Assembly (NCBI RefSeq): GCF_007990525.1
Contig: NZ_AP019823.1
Coordinates: forward strand, 744,001 to 808,000
DNA: 64,000 nt
Reading direction: 5' to 3'
Source of the DNA: Leptotrichia hofstadii
GTDB taxonomy: Bacteria > Fusobacteriota > Fusobacteriia > Fusobacteriales > Leptotrichiaceae
The position numbers and the translations under genes are program-made. The notes beneath the pieces were generated by a model. It made no database searches. It was given only the letters and a program-made list of their open reading frames with translations, and had not been told where the DNA came from. This document shows positions 55,626 through 64,000 of this stretch, piece after piece. The stretch's first letter is position 1, and each line of letters starts with the position of its first letter.

Positions 55626-56420
55626 ATGGAGAATACAATTTATATGGATAAGTACGAATTTGAGTTAAAAAAAGAATTTAGAGATAAATTTAATCGAATA
55701 AATAATAAACTTTTTGAATATGCTTCAGAAGTATATTTAGCAAATTTAAAAGATGACAGTGAAAAAAATGATAATTTCGAATTATTTCATCTTTTGGAAG
55801 AAAATATAGAGGTAAAAAGAAATAGTGAAAATATTGAATATCCAGATATTTTTATGTTTGAAATATTTAGTTCATTAATCCTTTATTTAGATAAGGAAAG
55901 TTTTTATTGTAAGGCGATAAATAAGGATAATATCTTATATAGATTTGGAATTATAGAAGAAGCATGTAAAAATAAATATCGCTTAAAACAAGAACTTAAA
56001 GAAATTAGAGAAGTTTTAGAAAAGGAAGATGATACCCAATTTTTTGCAGGAATAAACGAATCTGCATTAGTAAAATGTTTATTTGGAAATCCATATTTTA
56101 GAAATGAAGAATTTTCAAGAATAGAAAGAGGATTTTACTTGAATGGGTTTATAAATAATCTTAGTATTCCTGTAAAAATAAAGGAAAAAATAGAAAATGG
56201 TAATATTGAAATTATTGGTGAAATAGATACCTTGATAATGAATGAATCTAATTTTATTGAAAAAATTAAACTAGAATACGGAATTGATATAGAAGATTAT
56301 GAGTTTTCATATAAATTAAATTTGAGAAAATCGAGAGAAAAAATAAAAACTATAGAAATTCAAATAAATTTAAAATTAGGAAAACGGTATGAAATTAATG
56401 AAAGAATTATGATTATTTAA
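55626..56420 (+). CDS. VgrG-PAAR cassette partner protein 4 (candidate effector adaptor)
   Basis: The 264-residue protein is homologous to the product of 46178 along its length (IFSSLILYLDKESFYCKAIN, NILYRFGIIEEACKNK, and GNPYFRNEEF for RFPYFIDKNK). It has no signal peptide. AGGAGGAG stands three to four bases before the ATG. Like its relative it sits between vgrG and a DUF4280-like gene. Unknown family; the role is inferred from the invariant position. Confidence 0.65.
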   Translation: MENTIYMDKYEFELKKEFRDKFNRINNKLFEYASEVYLANLKDDSEKNDNFELFHLLEENIEVKRNSENIEYPDIFMFEIFSSLILYLDKESFYCKAINKDNILYRFGIIEEACKNKYRLKQELKEIREVLEKEDDTQFFAGINESALVKCLFGNPYFRNEEFSRIERGFYLNGFINNLSIPVKIKEKIENGNIEIIGEIDTLIMNESNFIEKIKLEYGIDIEDYEFSYKLNLRKSREKIKTIEIQINLKLGKRYEINERIMII

Positions 56421-56452
56421 AAATAGAAAATTAATTTATTAGGAGAACAGTT

Positions 56453-57844
56453 ATGAAAAAAGAAAACATAGATAAAATTTATATTCCACAATCAGAAGGA
56501 ATACCTGATATCAATAGTTATGAAGGATTAAATAAACACTATTTAAAAGTTTCGGAAAGTTTAAGTGAAATACATAAAAAAGAAGAAGAGGAAGCACAAA
56601 ATCAACATAAACAAATTCTTGAACTTGCAGGTAGAAAAAGAATAACAGGAGAAGAACCAAGTACACTTGTATGTGATGGAGCTACTCTGATTTGTCCTCT
56701 GGCAGAATTTAATACTAGATTACTTCAAATGGGTGATGATGCTGTAGCTGTAAAGGAAAAATCAGCAATGGTAGAATTTAAAGTTCACAGAAAAAGCGGA
56801 TATCTTATGGGAAAAGATCCAATTGGCACAATAAATGATAATTTGCCTGAAAATTTTAATTTACTTATGGAAATTAAGTGTTCTTTAACAGGAGATGTAT
56901 GTAAAATCAATGAATATGGGGGTGAATGGACAAATTATTCTAAGAATTTTTTTGTGAATGGATATAATGCTTTAATAAAGACTTCGTCATTAAAGTGTAA
57001 TATAGAAGAGGTAACCAAAAAATGTTTTATAAAAGATAAAGAACCTTTGTTAGATATAGTATATAATGGACAAAATCCAGAAATAAAAGATGCCTTTTTA
57101 GGAAGTCTCTTTTCGCCTTCAGATAGAAATTTCATAAGAAGTGTGGTAATTGTAGCAACTGTAGTGATAATAACCAAAAATATTGGAGCAGTCGTAACTG
57201 AGGGAAGATTATTGTTTTTGTATAATCAAGGGTATGCAGCAACAGGCTCTACATTAGGAGGAGTATTATACACGGAATTACAAACAGGGATAGGAGCAAA
57301 AACATTTGCTCTTGCTGAATCTACAAAATCTTTATTTGAAAATTCTGATGGAGGCATAATGCTAATTAAAAAAGCAAAAAGTATAGTAGGGGAACCAGGA
57401 ATACAGATGTATGGTTTTGCTAAAGAAACTGTAGGGAATATAGAAACTGCTGGCTTTATAAGTAAAGGAATCTTTGAAGCGGATATGTTTTTGAAAAATA
57501 AAAAACTTGATAAAGAAATTAGTCAAAATAATATAAAATTAAAAAATTTAGAAAGAATTGAAAATAAGACATTTGAAGATGCTATAGTTCAAATTGAAAA
57601 ATATAAAATAAATAAAAATAATGATGAATTAAGTAATAAAAAATTTAAAAACTTTACATTTATTTCAGATAGAGTTGAAGATATTGAAAAAAAAATAAAT
57701 AACGATCCTAAAAATAGTGTAAAAAAAATAGTTATAAAAGAAATAAAAACTAGTATTCCTTCTGACTGGCTAAGCTACCGTTCACAGATAGAATATTCAA
57801 AACAACCATTTTTTACAGATATAGAAATAAAAGGAGTTAAATAA
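56453..57844 (+). CDS. DUF4280-like (PAAR-like) tip protein without HINT domain, subtype B
   Basis: In the 463-residue product, after a helical leader, the tip domain shows STLVCDGATLICPLAEFNTR, then IKCSLTGDVCKINEYGG and a NALIKTSSLKCNIEEV strand. A hydrophobic stretch near residues 222-255 (FIRSVVIVATVVIITKNIGA) could be a membrane-inserting segment of the type that adaptor chaperones shield. The C-terminus is Lys/Asn-rich and ends SYRSQIEYSKQPF, matching the ending of the product of 46984. The next gene starts two bases after its stop. Confidence 0.7.
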   Translation: MKKENIDKIYIPQSEGIPDINSYEGLNKHYLKVSESLSEIHKKEEEEAQNQHKQILELAGRKRITGEEPSTLVCDGATLICPLAEFNTRLLQMGDDAVAVKEKSAMVEFKVHRKSGYLMGKDPIGTINDNLPENFNLLMEIKCSLTGDVCKINEYGGEWTNYSKNFFVNGYNALIKTSSLKCNIEEVTKKCFIKDKEPLLDIVYNGQNPEIKDAFLGSLFSPSDRNFIRSVVIVATVVIITKNIGAVVTEGRLLFLYNQGYAATGSTLGGVLYTELQTGIGAKTFALAESTKSLFENSDGGIMLIKKAKSIVGEPGIQMYGFAKETVGNIETAGFISKGIFEADMFLKNKKLDKEISQNNIKLKNLERIENKTFEDAIVQIEKYKINKNNDELSNKKFKNFTFISDRVEDIEKKINNDPKNSVKKIVIKEIKTSIPSDWLSYRSQIEYSKQPFFTDIEIKGVK

Positions 57845-57845
57845 A

Positions 57846-59042
57846 ATGTTAAAAAAAACAATAATACTATTAGTATTATCATTAGCAACAATAAGTTGTG
57901 AAAAACCTGAACCCCAAGAAAAAACTTATACAGTAGTATTAAATAAAGAAGAATATGAAAAAAGAGTTGCTGAAATAGAAAATGAAATTAATAATAAAAA
58001 CTATAAAAAAGCTGAAGAAATGCTACTGGAAATAGCCAAATATAATAAAGCGGCATATGTAAAAATAGCGACTATGTACTATGAGGCAGGAAAAACAGAT
58101 GAAAGTGAAAAATGGTTTAAAATAGCATACGATGAAGGAAATAAAGAAGTAGCAGGAAATCTAGGAGAATTTTATTATGAAAAAAAAGAATATGAAAAAG
58201 CAGAACAATATTACAGAGAATATATTAAATTAGGAAATTTAGAAGGATATAGGAATTTAGGATATATGCTTGAAGAATTAGGGAAAACAGAGGAAGCGAT
58301 AAAACTTTACACTGAAGGGGCTAAGGTAAGGAATGCAGATTCGATATACTCTCTAGTAAGAATATATTATTTAAAAAATGATATGCAAAATATGAATTAT
58401 TGGAAGAATAGATTATTAAATGATACTGAAGTTATTAATCTTAACTCTAATATAGAGAAATATTTGAATTATTTGAATGGAAATGAAAACGAAAGAAAAA
58501 TAGCAGATTTGTATATGAAATCAGCACAAAATATGATAATGAAAAATTTTTTTGAAGCTGAAAAGGAACAAAAGAAAATGGTAGAATATTCTCAAGATGA
58601 ATTAGTAACTTTGGCACGATTTTATGATGTATTTGGTGATAAATCTGTTGGGGAAAAATTATTTAAAGAAGCGTATGATAAAGGATTGAAAGATTCTATT
58701 TATTACATGGGAGTTATCGAATTTGAGAAAGGGAATACTGGAAAAGCGAAGGAATATTTTAAAGAATCAGCAATAAAGGAAAATAGGGCTGAGGCACAGA
58801 CAGAATATGCGGATAAGTTGAAGGAAGAAGGAAATATTGAAGAAGCGGTTAAATGGTATAAAAAGGCTGCTGAACAAAATGAAGCAAGAGCATTGATAAA
58901 ATTATGTTCCTATTATTTGGACAAACGTGATGTTGAAAAAGCTAATGAAATGGTAAGAAGATTAAAAACAACAAAGGGATTAAAAAATTATACTTTAGAG
59001 TACAAAAAATTTGCACATGAATATAAGGAAATGAAAGAATAA
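57846..59042 (+). CDS. TPR-repeat lipoprotein
   Basis: The 398-residue product has a signal peptide with lipobox ending ATISC (Cys near 18). About ten TPR/Sel1-like repeats follow, such as AAYVKIATMYYEAGKTDESE, NLGEFYYEKKEYEKAEQYYR and AQTEYADKLKEEGNIEEAVK. It is longer than its relative at 48378. It follows the DUF4280-like gene with a one-base gap, so the two are probably co-translated, as expected of an effector-immunity or tip-scaffold pair. Confidence 0.8.
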   Translation: MLKKTIILLVLSLATISCEKPEPQEKTYTVVLNKEEYEKRVAEIENEINNKNYKKAEEMLLEIAKYNKAAYVKIATMYYEAGKTDESEKWFKIAYDEGNKEVAGNLGEFYYEKKEYEKAEQYYREYIKLGNLEGYRNLGYMLEELGKTEEAIKLYTEGAKVRNADSIYSLVRIYYLKNDMQNMNYWKNRLLNDTEVINLNSNIEKYLNYLNGNENERKIADLYMKSAQNMIMKNFFEAEKEQKKMVEYSQDELVTLARFYDVFGDKSVGEKLFKEAYDKGLKDSIYYMGVIEFEKGNTGKAKEYFKESAIKENRAEAQTEYADKLKEEGNIEEAVKWYKKAAEQNEARALIKLCSYYLDKRDVEKANEMVRRLKTTKGLKNYTLEYKKFAHEYKEMKE

Positions 59043-59095
59043 AAAATTTTTTAAAATAACAAATTAAAATTATATTTGAAATAAGGATGGAGAGA

Positions 59096-60175
59096 ATGAA
59101 AATAAATAATTATATCTACACTGATTCAGAAATAATAAAAAATAATGAAGATATATTGAATACAAATGAAAATACAGGATATTATGAAATATCTATAAAA
59201 GATGAGAATTCATTATTGATTTTGAAAAAAGTTGATGAGAAAGCAGAGGAAAATATTCCAGATAATAATTTTAATATTTCTTTTTATAATAAACTTAAAG
59301 AATATTTTAATCCATTGGAAATAATACTGGAAGATAAAAAGTTTTATGTAGTAAATAAAGATGTTTTTTTAAAAAAGTTAAATGAAAAAACCTTTGATTA
59401 TTTTAGAAAGTATCCAGCTAAAGCTGAAGCTGTTAATAAAATACTTTTTGCAATGAAAGAAAGTTTAAAATATGAAAATCTTGAACAGGAAATGGAAGAA
59501 ACCAGTATATTTCCCTATCTATTTAAAATAGATGAAATAAAAGATATTGGAAATAAGACAATTGAATCTAAAACTCCTGAAATTTATTCAGGTTACAACG
59601 TACCTACGCTAAAGACTTATGTTACTAAAAAAGTCCATAGAAAGAAAATAAAAATTAATTTTGAAGAAAGGTTAGATGAAAGCAAAAGTTCACCTGAACA
59701 GATTAAAAGCGGATTTAAACAAATATTGGAACTTCCTGAAACAGAACCCTTTGATTTTGATTTTTTTATAAAGGGATACTATATTTATAATACTGAAACA
59801 GAAACTGTTGAAAAGATGGAAGTGGATAAGGAAATTAAATTTTATAATGTAGCTACTTCGACAAAAAGGGTGCTGGAATTGGAAGGATTTGATGAAAATG
59901 AGAAAGATGAGGGAAGAACGTATGATGAGGCTGTTGGAGAATTGTTTGAATATTTAGATAAGTTGGGACGCAAAAAAGAAATTGATAGACAGGAATTTGA
60001 AAATTTTGTGGACGAGATAGCGTTTTCAGAAAAGCCTAAAATTTTTAAGACTTTAAAATGGTATATAGAAACGAATAAGATAGGATTCCTGGAACTCATA
60101 GAAGGGGAAAGAGATAGGATATATATTTCAATGAAGGATGTGCTGAAAGTTTTTGAAGAGATATTTGAGATTTAA
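59096..60175 (+). CDS. Cassette-associated protein, short form
   Basis: The product has 359 residues from ATG 59096, preferred over ATG 59087 because AGGA at 59084-59087 is then at normal distance. It matches the first 360 residues of the product of 49319, with near-identity over GRTYDEAVGELFEYLDK and FENFVDEIAFSEKPKIFKTL. It holds one copy of the short locus domain at its C-terminus (IEGERDRIYISMKDVLKVF) and lacks the extra 150 residues of the long form. Function unknown. Confidence 0.65.
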   Translation: MKINNYIYTDSEIIKNNEDILNTNENTGYYEISIKDENSLLILKKVDEKAEENIPDNNFNISFYNKLKEYFNPLEIILEDKKFYVVNKDVFLKKLNEKTFDYFRKYPAKAEAVNKILFAMKESLKYENLEQEMEETSIFPYLFKIDEIKDIGNKTIESKTPEIYSGYNVPTLKTYVTKKVHRKKIKINFEERLDESKSSPEQIKSGFKQILELPETEPFDFDFFIKGYYIYNTETETVEKMEVDKEIKFYNVATSTKRVLELEGFDENEKDEGRTYDEAVGELFEYLDKLGRKKEIDRQEFENFVDEIAFSEKPKIFKTLKWYIETNKIGFLELIEGERDRIYISMKDVLKVFEEIFEI

Positions 60176-60251
60176 TTTTTAAATGAAGGGATTTGAGGAG
60201 ATAGTAAGGGGGTTATTGTATAAAAATTTGAATTGATGAAGAAAGGAAAAA

Positions 60252-62891
60252 ATGAAAATGAGATTATTTTATGAAGATGAATTGAGAAGAAAGTCGTATA
60301 ACGAGATGTACCAGATTGCTGTAGAGGAAAAACTTGTGGATATATATTTGGAGAATCCTACCAGGGAGGAATTGATAAATATTTTGTTAAAATTTAGAGG
60401 GGCAAGGCCAGATTACAGTATTAATAAATATAATGAAAATGGGCTTCCTATGGTTCAAGCTTTGTTTGATGACAAGTTAAGCGTTAGGATTCACCACGAA
60501 AATGAGATAAAGATACCGCACAAGATAATTTTGTATAAGGATTTGAATTTGACAAGGGAAGATAACTATAAAATAATTATTCCTGATAAAATTGGGAATG
60601 CAAATGTTTTTTTGGTAAATGCAAATAATTATGTTTGTGGAATATTTAATCTTGAGAAGGATCTTGAAAAAAATGATGAATACTATTTGACATGTAAGAC
60701 AGAGTTTTTAAGGGTAGAAAAGTTAAGAAATAATAAATTTTCATTTTTATTTTTTAAGTCAGATGACTTGAAATATATCTATAAATTTTATAATACAAAA
60801 AAAGATGATGCTTTGCCAACATATCCGTACAAATTAAATTATTATAAAGTTGATATTGAAAATTTTGAAGTAAGGGAACTGGAAGAAACAAGTACAGTTT
60901 TATGTATAGATTTTGGAACTTCTAATACTGCGCTAGGAGCATATTTAGATACCAATTATGTAAGGGATTTACCGACAAATGATATACTGAACGGGAATAT
61001 AAAAATAAATGAGATAAACTATGTAAAATTTAATGATGGAGAAAGAAGATACAGGGAAATATTGCCGACAATAGCCTATGTTGATGATTGCAGTGATGAG
61101 AATAATATAAAGTATTCTTTTGGCTATGATGTAGTTAAAAAACTTGAAATGAATGATTACATTGTAAACGGCTCTCTTTTTTACGGATTAAAGAAATGGG
61201 TGCATGATCATGATGAAGTAGAGAAAATAAATGATGAATTTGGAAATATAAGATTTGTGGAAAGAAAAGAAATTATAAAGGCATATTTGAAATACATTGT
61301 AAGAAGAGCCGAATATATGTTCAAGTGTAAATTTAAAAAAATACATGCTTCCAGTCCGGTAAGGCTAAAGGAGCAGTTTTTGAATATGTTTCAGGAAATA
61401 TTTTCTATTGATGTGAAAAATAAGGATGGAAAAGTAACTGGCAAGAGGTATGAATATGAAATAATAACGGACAATGCTATGGATGAAGCGATAGCTGTGC
61501 TATACAATACAATAGAAAATCAGATAAAAAAAGGAAAATATATACAAGGGGAAGAATACAGTGCGTTAATTATAGACTGTGGAGGAGGAACAACAGATCT
61601 TGCGGCTTGTAAATATGTGATTGACAATGGAAAAATTTCGTATAAACTTGATATAAAGACAAGTTTTGAAAATGGGGATGAAAATTTTGGGGGAAATAAT
61701 TTAACATACCGATTAATGCAGTATTTGAAAGTGGTACTTGCGGAGAAATATTCAGAAAATAATGAAATATCAGTTAATGACTTAATCCCATATGATAATG
61801 ATATGATTTATAAAGTTATAGATGAATACGGAATAGAAGAAATATTTGAAAATTTAGACAGGGAATATGAAAAAAGTGAAAAAATAATTCCTACAAAATA
61901 TTCGAAATTTGAAAATAAAATGAGTGAATCGTATAGAAAAATAAAGAATAACTTTTATATGTTATGGGAAGCTGCCGAAAATATGAAAAAAGAATTTTTT
62001 ACATCTGACGGAAGGCTAAGAACAAGATTTGACATTCCTAAAATTATGGAAAGAGAAAAGGATTTACATATAACAGAATTGAAAACATGGAATATTCATA
62101 TAATGGAAAATGATAAATTTAAAACAATAAATAAATTTCCTGATGAAATTTTTACTATAAAGGAAATAGAAAAAATATTAAAATCGGATATTTATTCAAT
62201 GCTTAGAAAATTCTTGAATACCTATTACAAGGAAGGTATGTTATTTGAATATTCATTAATCAAGTTAAGTGGACAATCTACAAAAATAAGTACATTTCAG
62301 GAAGTTCTAAAGGAATTTGTGCCTGGAAAAATGATAGAGTATAAGGAACTTAGCCACAGGGATGATTATGAATTAAAATTAAATTGTCTTGACGGAGCGA
62401 TAAAATACTTGGATTATAAGAGATTTGGACATATGGATGTAAATATAGAAAATGAAGTGCCGTTAGTACCGTATTCTGTATATGCTGAAAGATATGATGG
62501 AGAAAAAGTTGAAATGCTTAAAACTTCAAGAAAAGCCAATATACTTGTAAGTCATATAGATAAGTCCAGTTCCGCAATGGAGCTAAAATTATATGTTCAC
62601 AATGCAGAAGACGAGCTGAAAAAAGAGGTGATTTATAAAAATGTTGATGAATATGAAGAAAAGGATGCGGAAGAAATATTGCCAAGTTATGCGGGAATAT
62701 TCACTCAGAACGAAACAGATAATATTGAAAACAATGTGGTAAGATTTTTCGTATATACTGATATGAACAATTGGGGATTTTATGTAGTGCCAGTGCAAAG
62801 ACATGGAGATCAGCTGTATTTAGGGAAAAAACAATATTTCCCTTATGAAGATAATCTTAATGAAATTTCATATTTTGATGGGGAACATTAA
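60252..62891 (+). CDS. Hsp70/actin-fold ATPase
   Basis: The 879-residue product has an N-terminal region of 215 residues (beta-rich, unrecognised) followed by an actin-like ATPase: phosphate-1 loop CIDFGTSNTALGAYL from Asp220, connect region, phosphate-2 IIDCGGGTTDLAACKY from Asp442, and an adenosine-loop-like KLSGQSTKISTFQEVL near 672. The canonical peptide-binding domain of DnaK is not seen; a beta-rich C-terminus of about 150 residues replaces it. It may act with the J-domain protein at 21103 as a dedicated chaperone pair, since no ClpV-type disassembly ATPase is seen. The last point is inference. Confidence 0.8.
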   Translation: MKMRLFYEDELRRKSYNEMYQIAVEEKLVDIYLENPTREELINILLKFRGARPDYSINKYNENGLPMVQALFDDKLSVRIHHENEIKIPHKIILYKDLNLTREDNYKIIIPDKIGNANVFLVNANNYVCGIFNLEKDLEKNDEYYLTCKTEFLRVEKLRNNKFSFLFFKSDDLKYIYKFYNTKKDDALPTYPYKLNYYKVDIENFEVRELEETSTVLCIDFGTSNTALGAYLDTNYVRDLPTNDILNGNIKINEINYVKFNDGERRYREILPTIAYVDDCSDENNIKYSFGYDVVKKLEMNDYIVNGSLFYGLKKWVHDHDEVEKINDEFGNIRFVERKEIIKAYLKYIVRRAEYMFKCKFKKIHASSPVRLKEQFLNMFQEIFSIDVKNKDGKVTGKRYEYEIITDNAMDEAIAVLYNTIENQIKKGKYIQGEEYSALIIDCGGGTTDLAACKYVIDNGKISYKLDIKTSFENGDENFGGNNLTYRLMQYLKVVLAEKYSENNEISVNDLIPYDNDMIYKVIDEYGIEEIFENLDREYEKSEKIIPTKYSKFENKMSESYRKIKNNFYMLWEAAENMKKEFFTSDGRLRTRFDIPKIMEREKDLHITELKTWNIHIMENDKFKTINKFPDEIFTIKEIEKILKSDIYSMLRKFLNTYYKEGMLFEYSLIKLSGQSTKISTFQEVLKEFVPGKMIEYKELSHRDDYELKLNCLDGAIKYLDYKRFGHMDVNIENEVPLVPYSVYAERYDGEKVEMLKTSRKANILVSHIDKSSSAMELKLYVHNAEDELKKEVIYKNVDEYEEKDAEEILPSYAGIFTQNETDNIENNVVRFFVYTDMNNWGFYVVPVQRHGDQLYLGKKQYFPYEDNLNEISYFDGEH

Positions 62892-62996
62892 TACTATTAT
62901 TTTGTAAATAGAAAATCAGCAAAGTTTAAAAAGAGGGGGTAAAATTCAAAAAATTATATTTTGAAAAGAATAATTAAATATAAAAAGGAGGATACT

Positions 62997-64000
62997 TTGA
63001 TAATAAATAAAAAAGATAATATAATTTGGTTACTACCTTGTATTTTAATTTTTGTAATTTTATTAATGGTTGGAATGTGTACTCCGAGAATAAATGAAAA
63101 ATATATGGTAGATACTACTAAAAGAGAAACTTTAGAGATATTTACTAAAATGAAAGGTAAAGTTGAAGCTAAAGATTTTGTGTCCATAGGACTCGATGTT
63201 CAGCTACAAGTTGATGATGTTTTTTTTAAGGAAGGTGCTAGGATAAAAAAGGGGGATATTTTAGTTAAATTCAGTGATTACAAAGAAAGAGATTTAAATT
63301 CAAAAATGCAGGAGCTTAAACAAAATCTAGCTGTTAAAAATTCGCAACTAAGATTTTTGAAAAATCAATATGGTGAAGGAGCAGATACTACAAATGATAT
63401 AAATAACCTTACTGGAGAAATTAAAGCATTGGAAGGAGAATTGATAAAATTAAACAATGAAAGTGGATTAGTACGAAGAGCTATAATAAGTCCAATTGAT
63501 GGCTATATTGTAAAAATAAATGCTTTAAAAGGACAATATGCTGATTCGTTGACTCCAGTGGTAGTTTTAGCAAAAATACAGGATGTCAAGATTGTCAGTG
63601 AACCTGTAAGAGAAAATCAGCTACAATATGTTAATGTAGGAAATACAGCAAATATTAGTGTAATAAACAATAATAATTCATATGAAGCCATTTTGTATAA
63701 AATAAATAATATAGGTATAGAAAATTTGAAAACATTGGAATTTTTAACTTCAGATTTTAAAGATTTAAGTTTAAATCAGGAAGTAAATATAAGGCTGATT
63801 CATCAGAAGAAGGAAAACGTAATAACTGTACCATTAAATGCTGTAATTAAACGAAAATCTAAAAATGGAAAAATTGATAAATATTATATTTATTTGATAG
63901 ATAAAAATAATAAAGTTACTGAAAAAGAAGTTCTAGTTGGTATGAATAATGGAGAGAAAATAGAAATTTCTGGTGAAAATATAAAAGAGGGAATGGAAAT
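62997..64000 (+). CDS. HlyD/MacA-like periplasmic adaptor subunit, 3' end outside window
   Basis: A TTG start at 62997 follows AAGGAGG at 62985-62991. The product starts MIINKKDNIIWLLPCILIFV, one membrane anchor. It continues with a barrel-sandwich (lipoyl-like) half KGKVEAKDFVSIG and FFKEGARIKKGDILVKF, a coiled-coil hairpin with MQELKQNLAVKNSQL, the second lipoyl half RRAIISPIDGYIVKI, and a beta-barrel part. It is a membrane-fusion protein of an efflux or type I export pump. At least 334 residues are present. It may start a different operon from the injection system. Confidence 0.85.
   Translation, partial: MIINKKDNIIWLLPCILIFVILLMVGMCTPRINEKYMVDTTKRETLEIFTKMKGKVEAKDFVSIGLDVQLQVDDVFFKEGARIKKGDILVKFSDYKERDLNSKMQELKQNLAVKNSQLRFLKNQYGEGADTTNDINNLTGEIKALEGELIKLNNESGLVRRAIISPIDGYIVKINALKGQYADSLTPVVVLAKIQDVKIVSEPVRENQLQYVNVGNTANISVINNNNSYEAILYKINNIGIENLKTLEFLTSDFKDLSLNQEVNIRLIHQKKENVITVPLNAVIKRKSKNGKIDKYYIYLIDKNNKVTEKEVLVGMNNGEKIEISGENIKEGME

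Noticed and set aside
13373-62891. A complete prophage rather than an injection system
   Set aside because: No terminase, portal, capsid, tape-measure, lysis or integrase genes; instead four vgrG cassettes with toxins, kinase and FHA proteins.
1-64000. CRISPR arrays, tRNA, rRNA genes and riboswitches
   Set aside because: Looked for regularly spaced repeats, cloverleaf and conserved rRNA stretches; none seen. The repeats present are gene paralogues and protein-level repeats.

Overview
The window is very AT-rich with dense, mostly plus-strand coding, A-rich ribosome binding sites and AAA-ATPase-like/PDDEXK_9 proteins of a kind common in fusobacteria. Together these suggest a fusobacterium, most likely Leptotrichia or a close relative. 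This is inference from style and gene content; no rRNA or tRNA gene is present to fix the taxonomy.

Left part, 1-13,216, is a mobile or defence region. It opens inside a very large methyltransferase-helicase gene of the kind carried by conjugative elements and some phages (DarB-like). A terminator follows, then a consensus promoter framed by an inverted repeat, a small winged-helix protein and a type III restriction-modification operon (mod, an unknown 160-residue gene, res). Next comes an insertion-sequence graveyard: a truncated minus-strand gene, a frameshifted IS3-family element, and remnants of IS630-like and ISAs1-like transposases.

Right part, 13,217-64,000, is a long co-oriented locus for a contractile injection machine related to type VI secretion but far from the classical form. 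A consensus promoter drives a TssC-like sheath candidate and an Hcp-like tube candidate, which are set off from the rest by an intrinsic terminator. Then come a probable baseplate protein, an Hcp-fold protein with a large internal insertion, and a small cargo/immunity region containing a tandem-duplication scar. The rest carries four vgrG cassettes, each vgrG - divergent partner gene - DUF4280 (PAAR-like) protein. Two cassettes end in HINT-nuclease polymorphic toxins followed by candidate immunity genes (DUF600/YezG, GAD-like/DUF1851, SUKH-like, MORN/YwqK). The other two carry non-HINT DUF4280 proteins, each followed by a TPR lipoprotein and a member of a 360-510-residue family.

Among the cassettes lie signalling and chaperone genes: two FHA proteins, two membrane proteins with degenerate PP2C-like domains, a Ser/Thr kinase, a J-domain protein and an Hsp70/actin-fold ATPase. 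There are also three proteins (two clearly paralogous) that may belong to the baseplate. TssJLM, ClpV and recognisable full-length TssE/F/G are not seen. The window ends inside an HlyD/MacA-like membrane-fusion protein gene.

A likely working model is that sheath and tube are made in bulk from the first promoter. Alternative VgrG/DUF4280 tips carry different nucleases, the gene after each vgrG may load the effector, and kinase/FHA/PP2C-like proteins control assembly. The vgrG genes are visibly recombining with one another.
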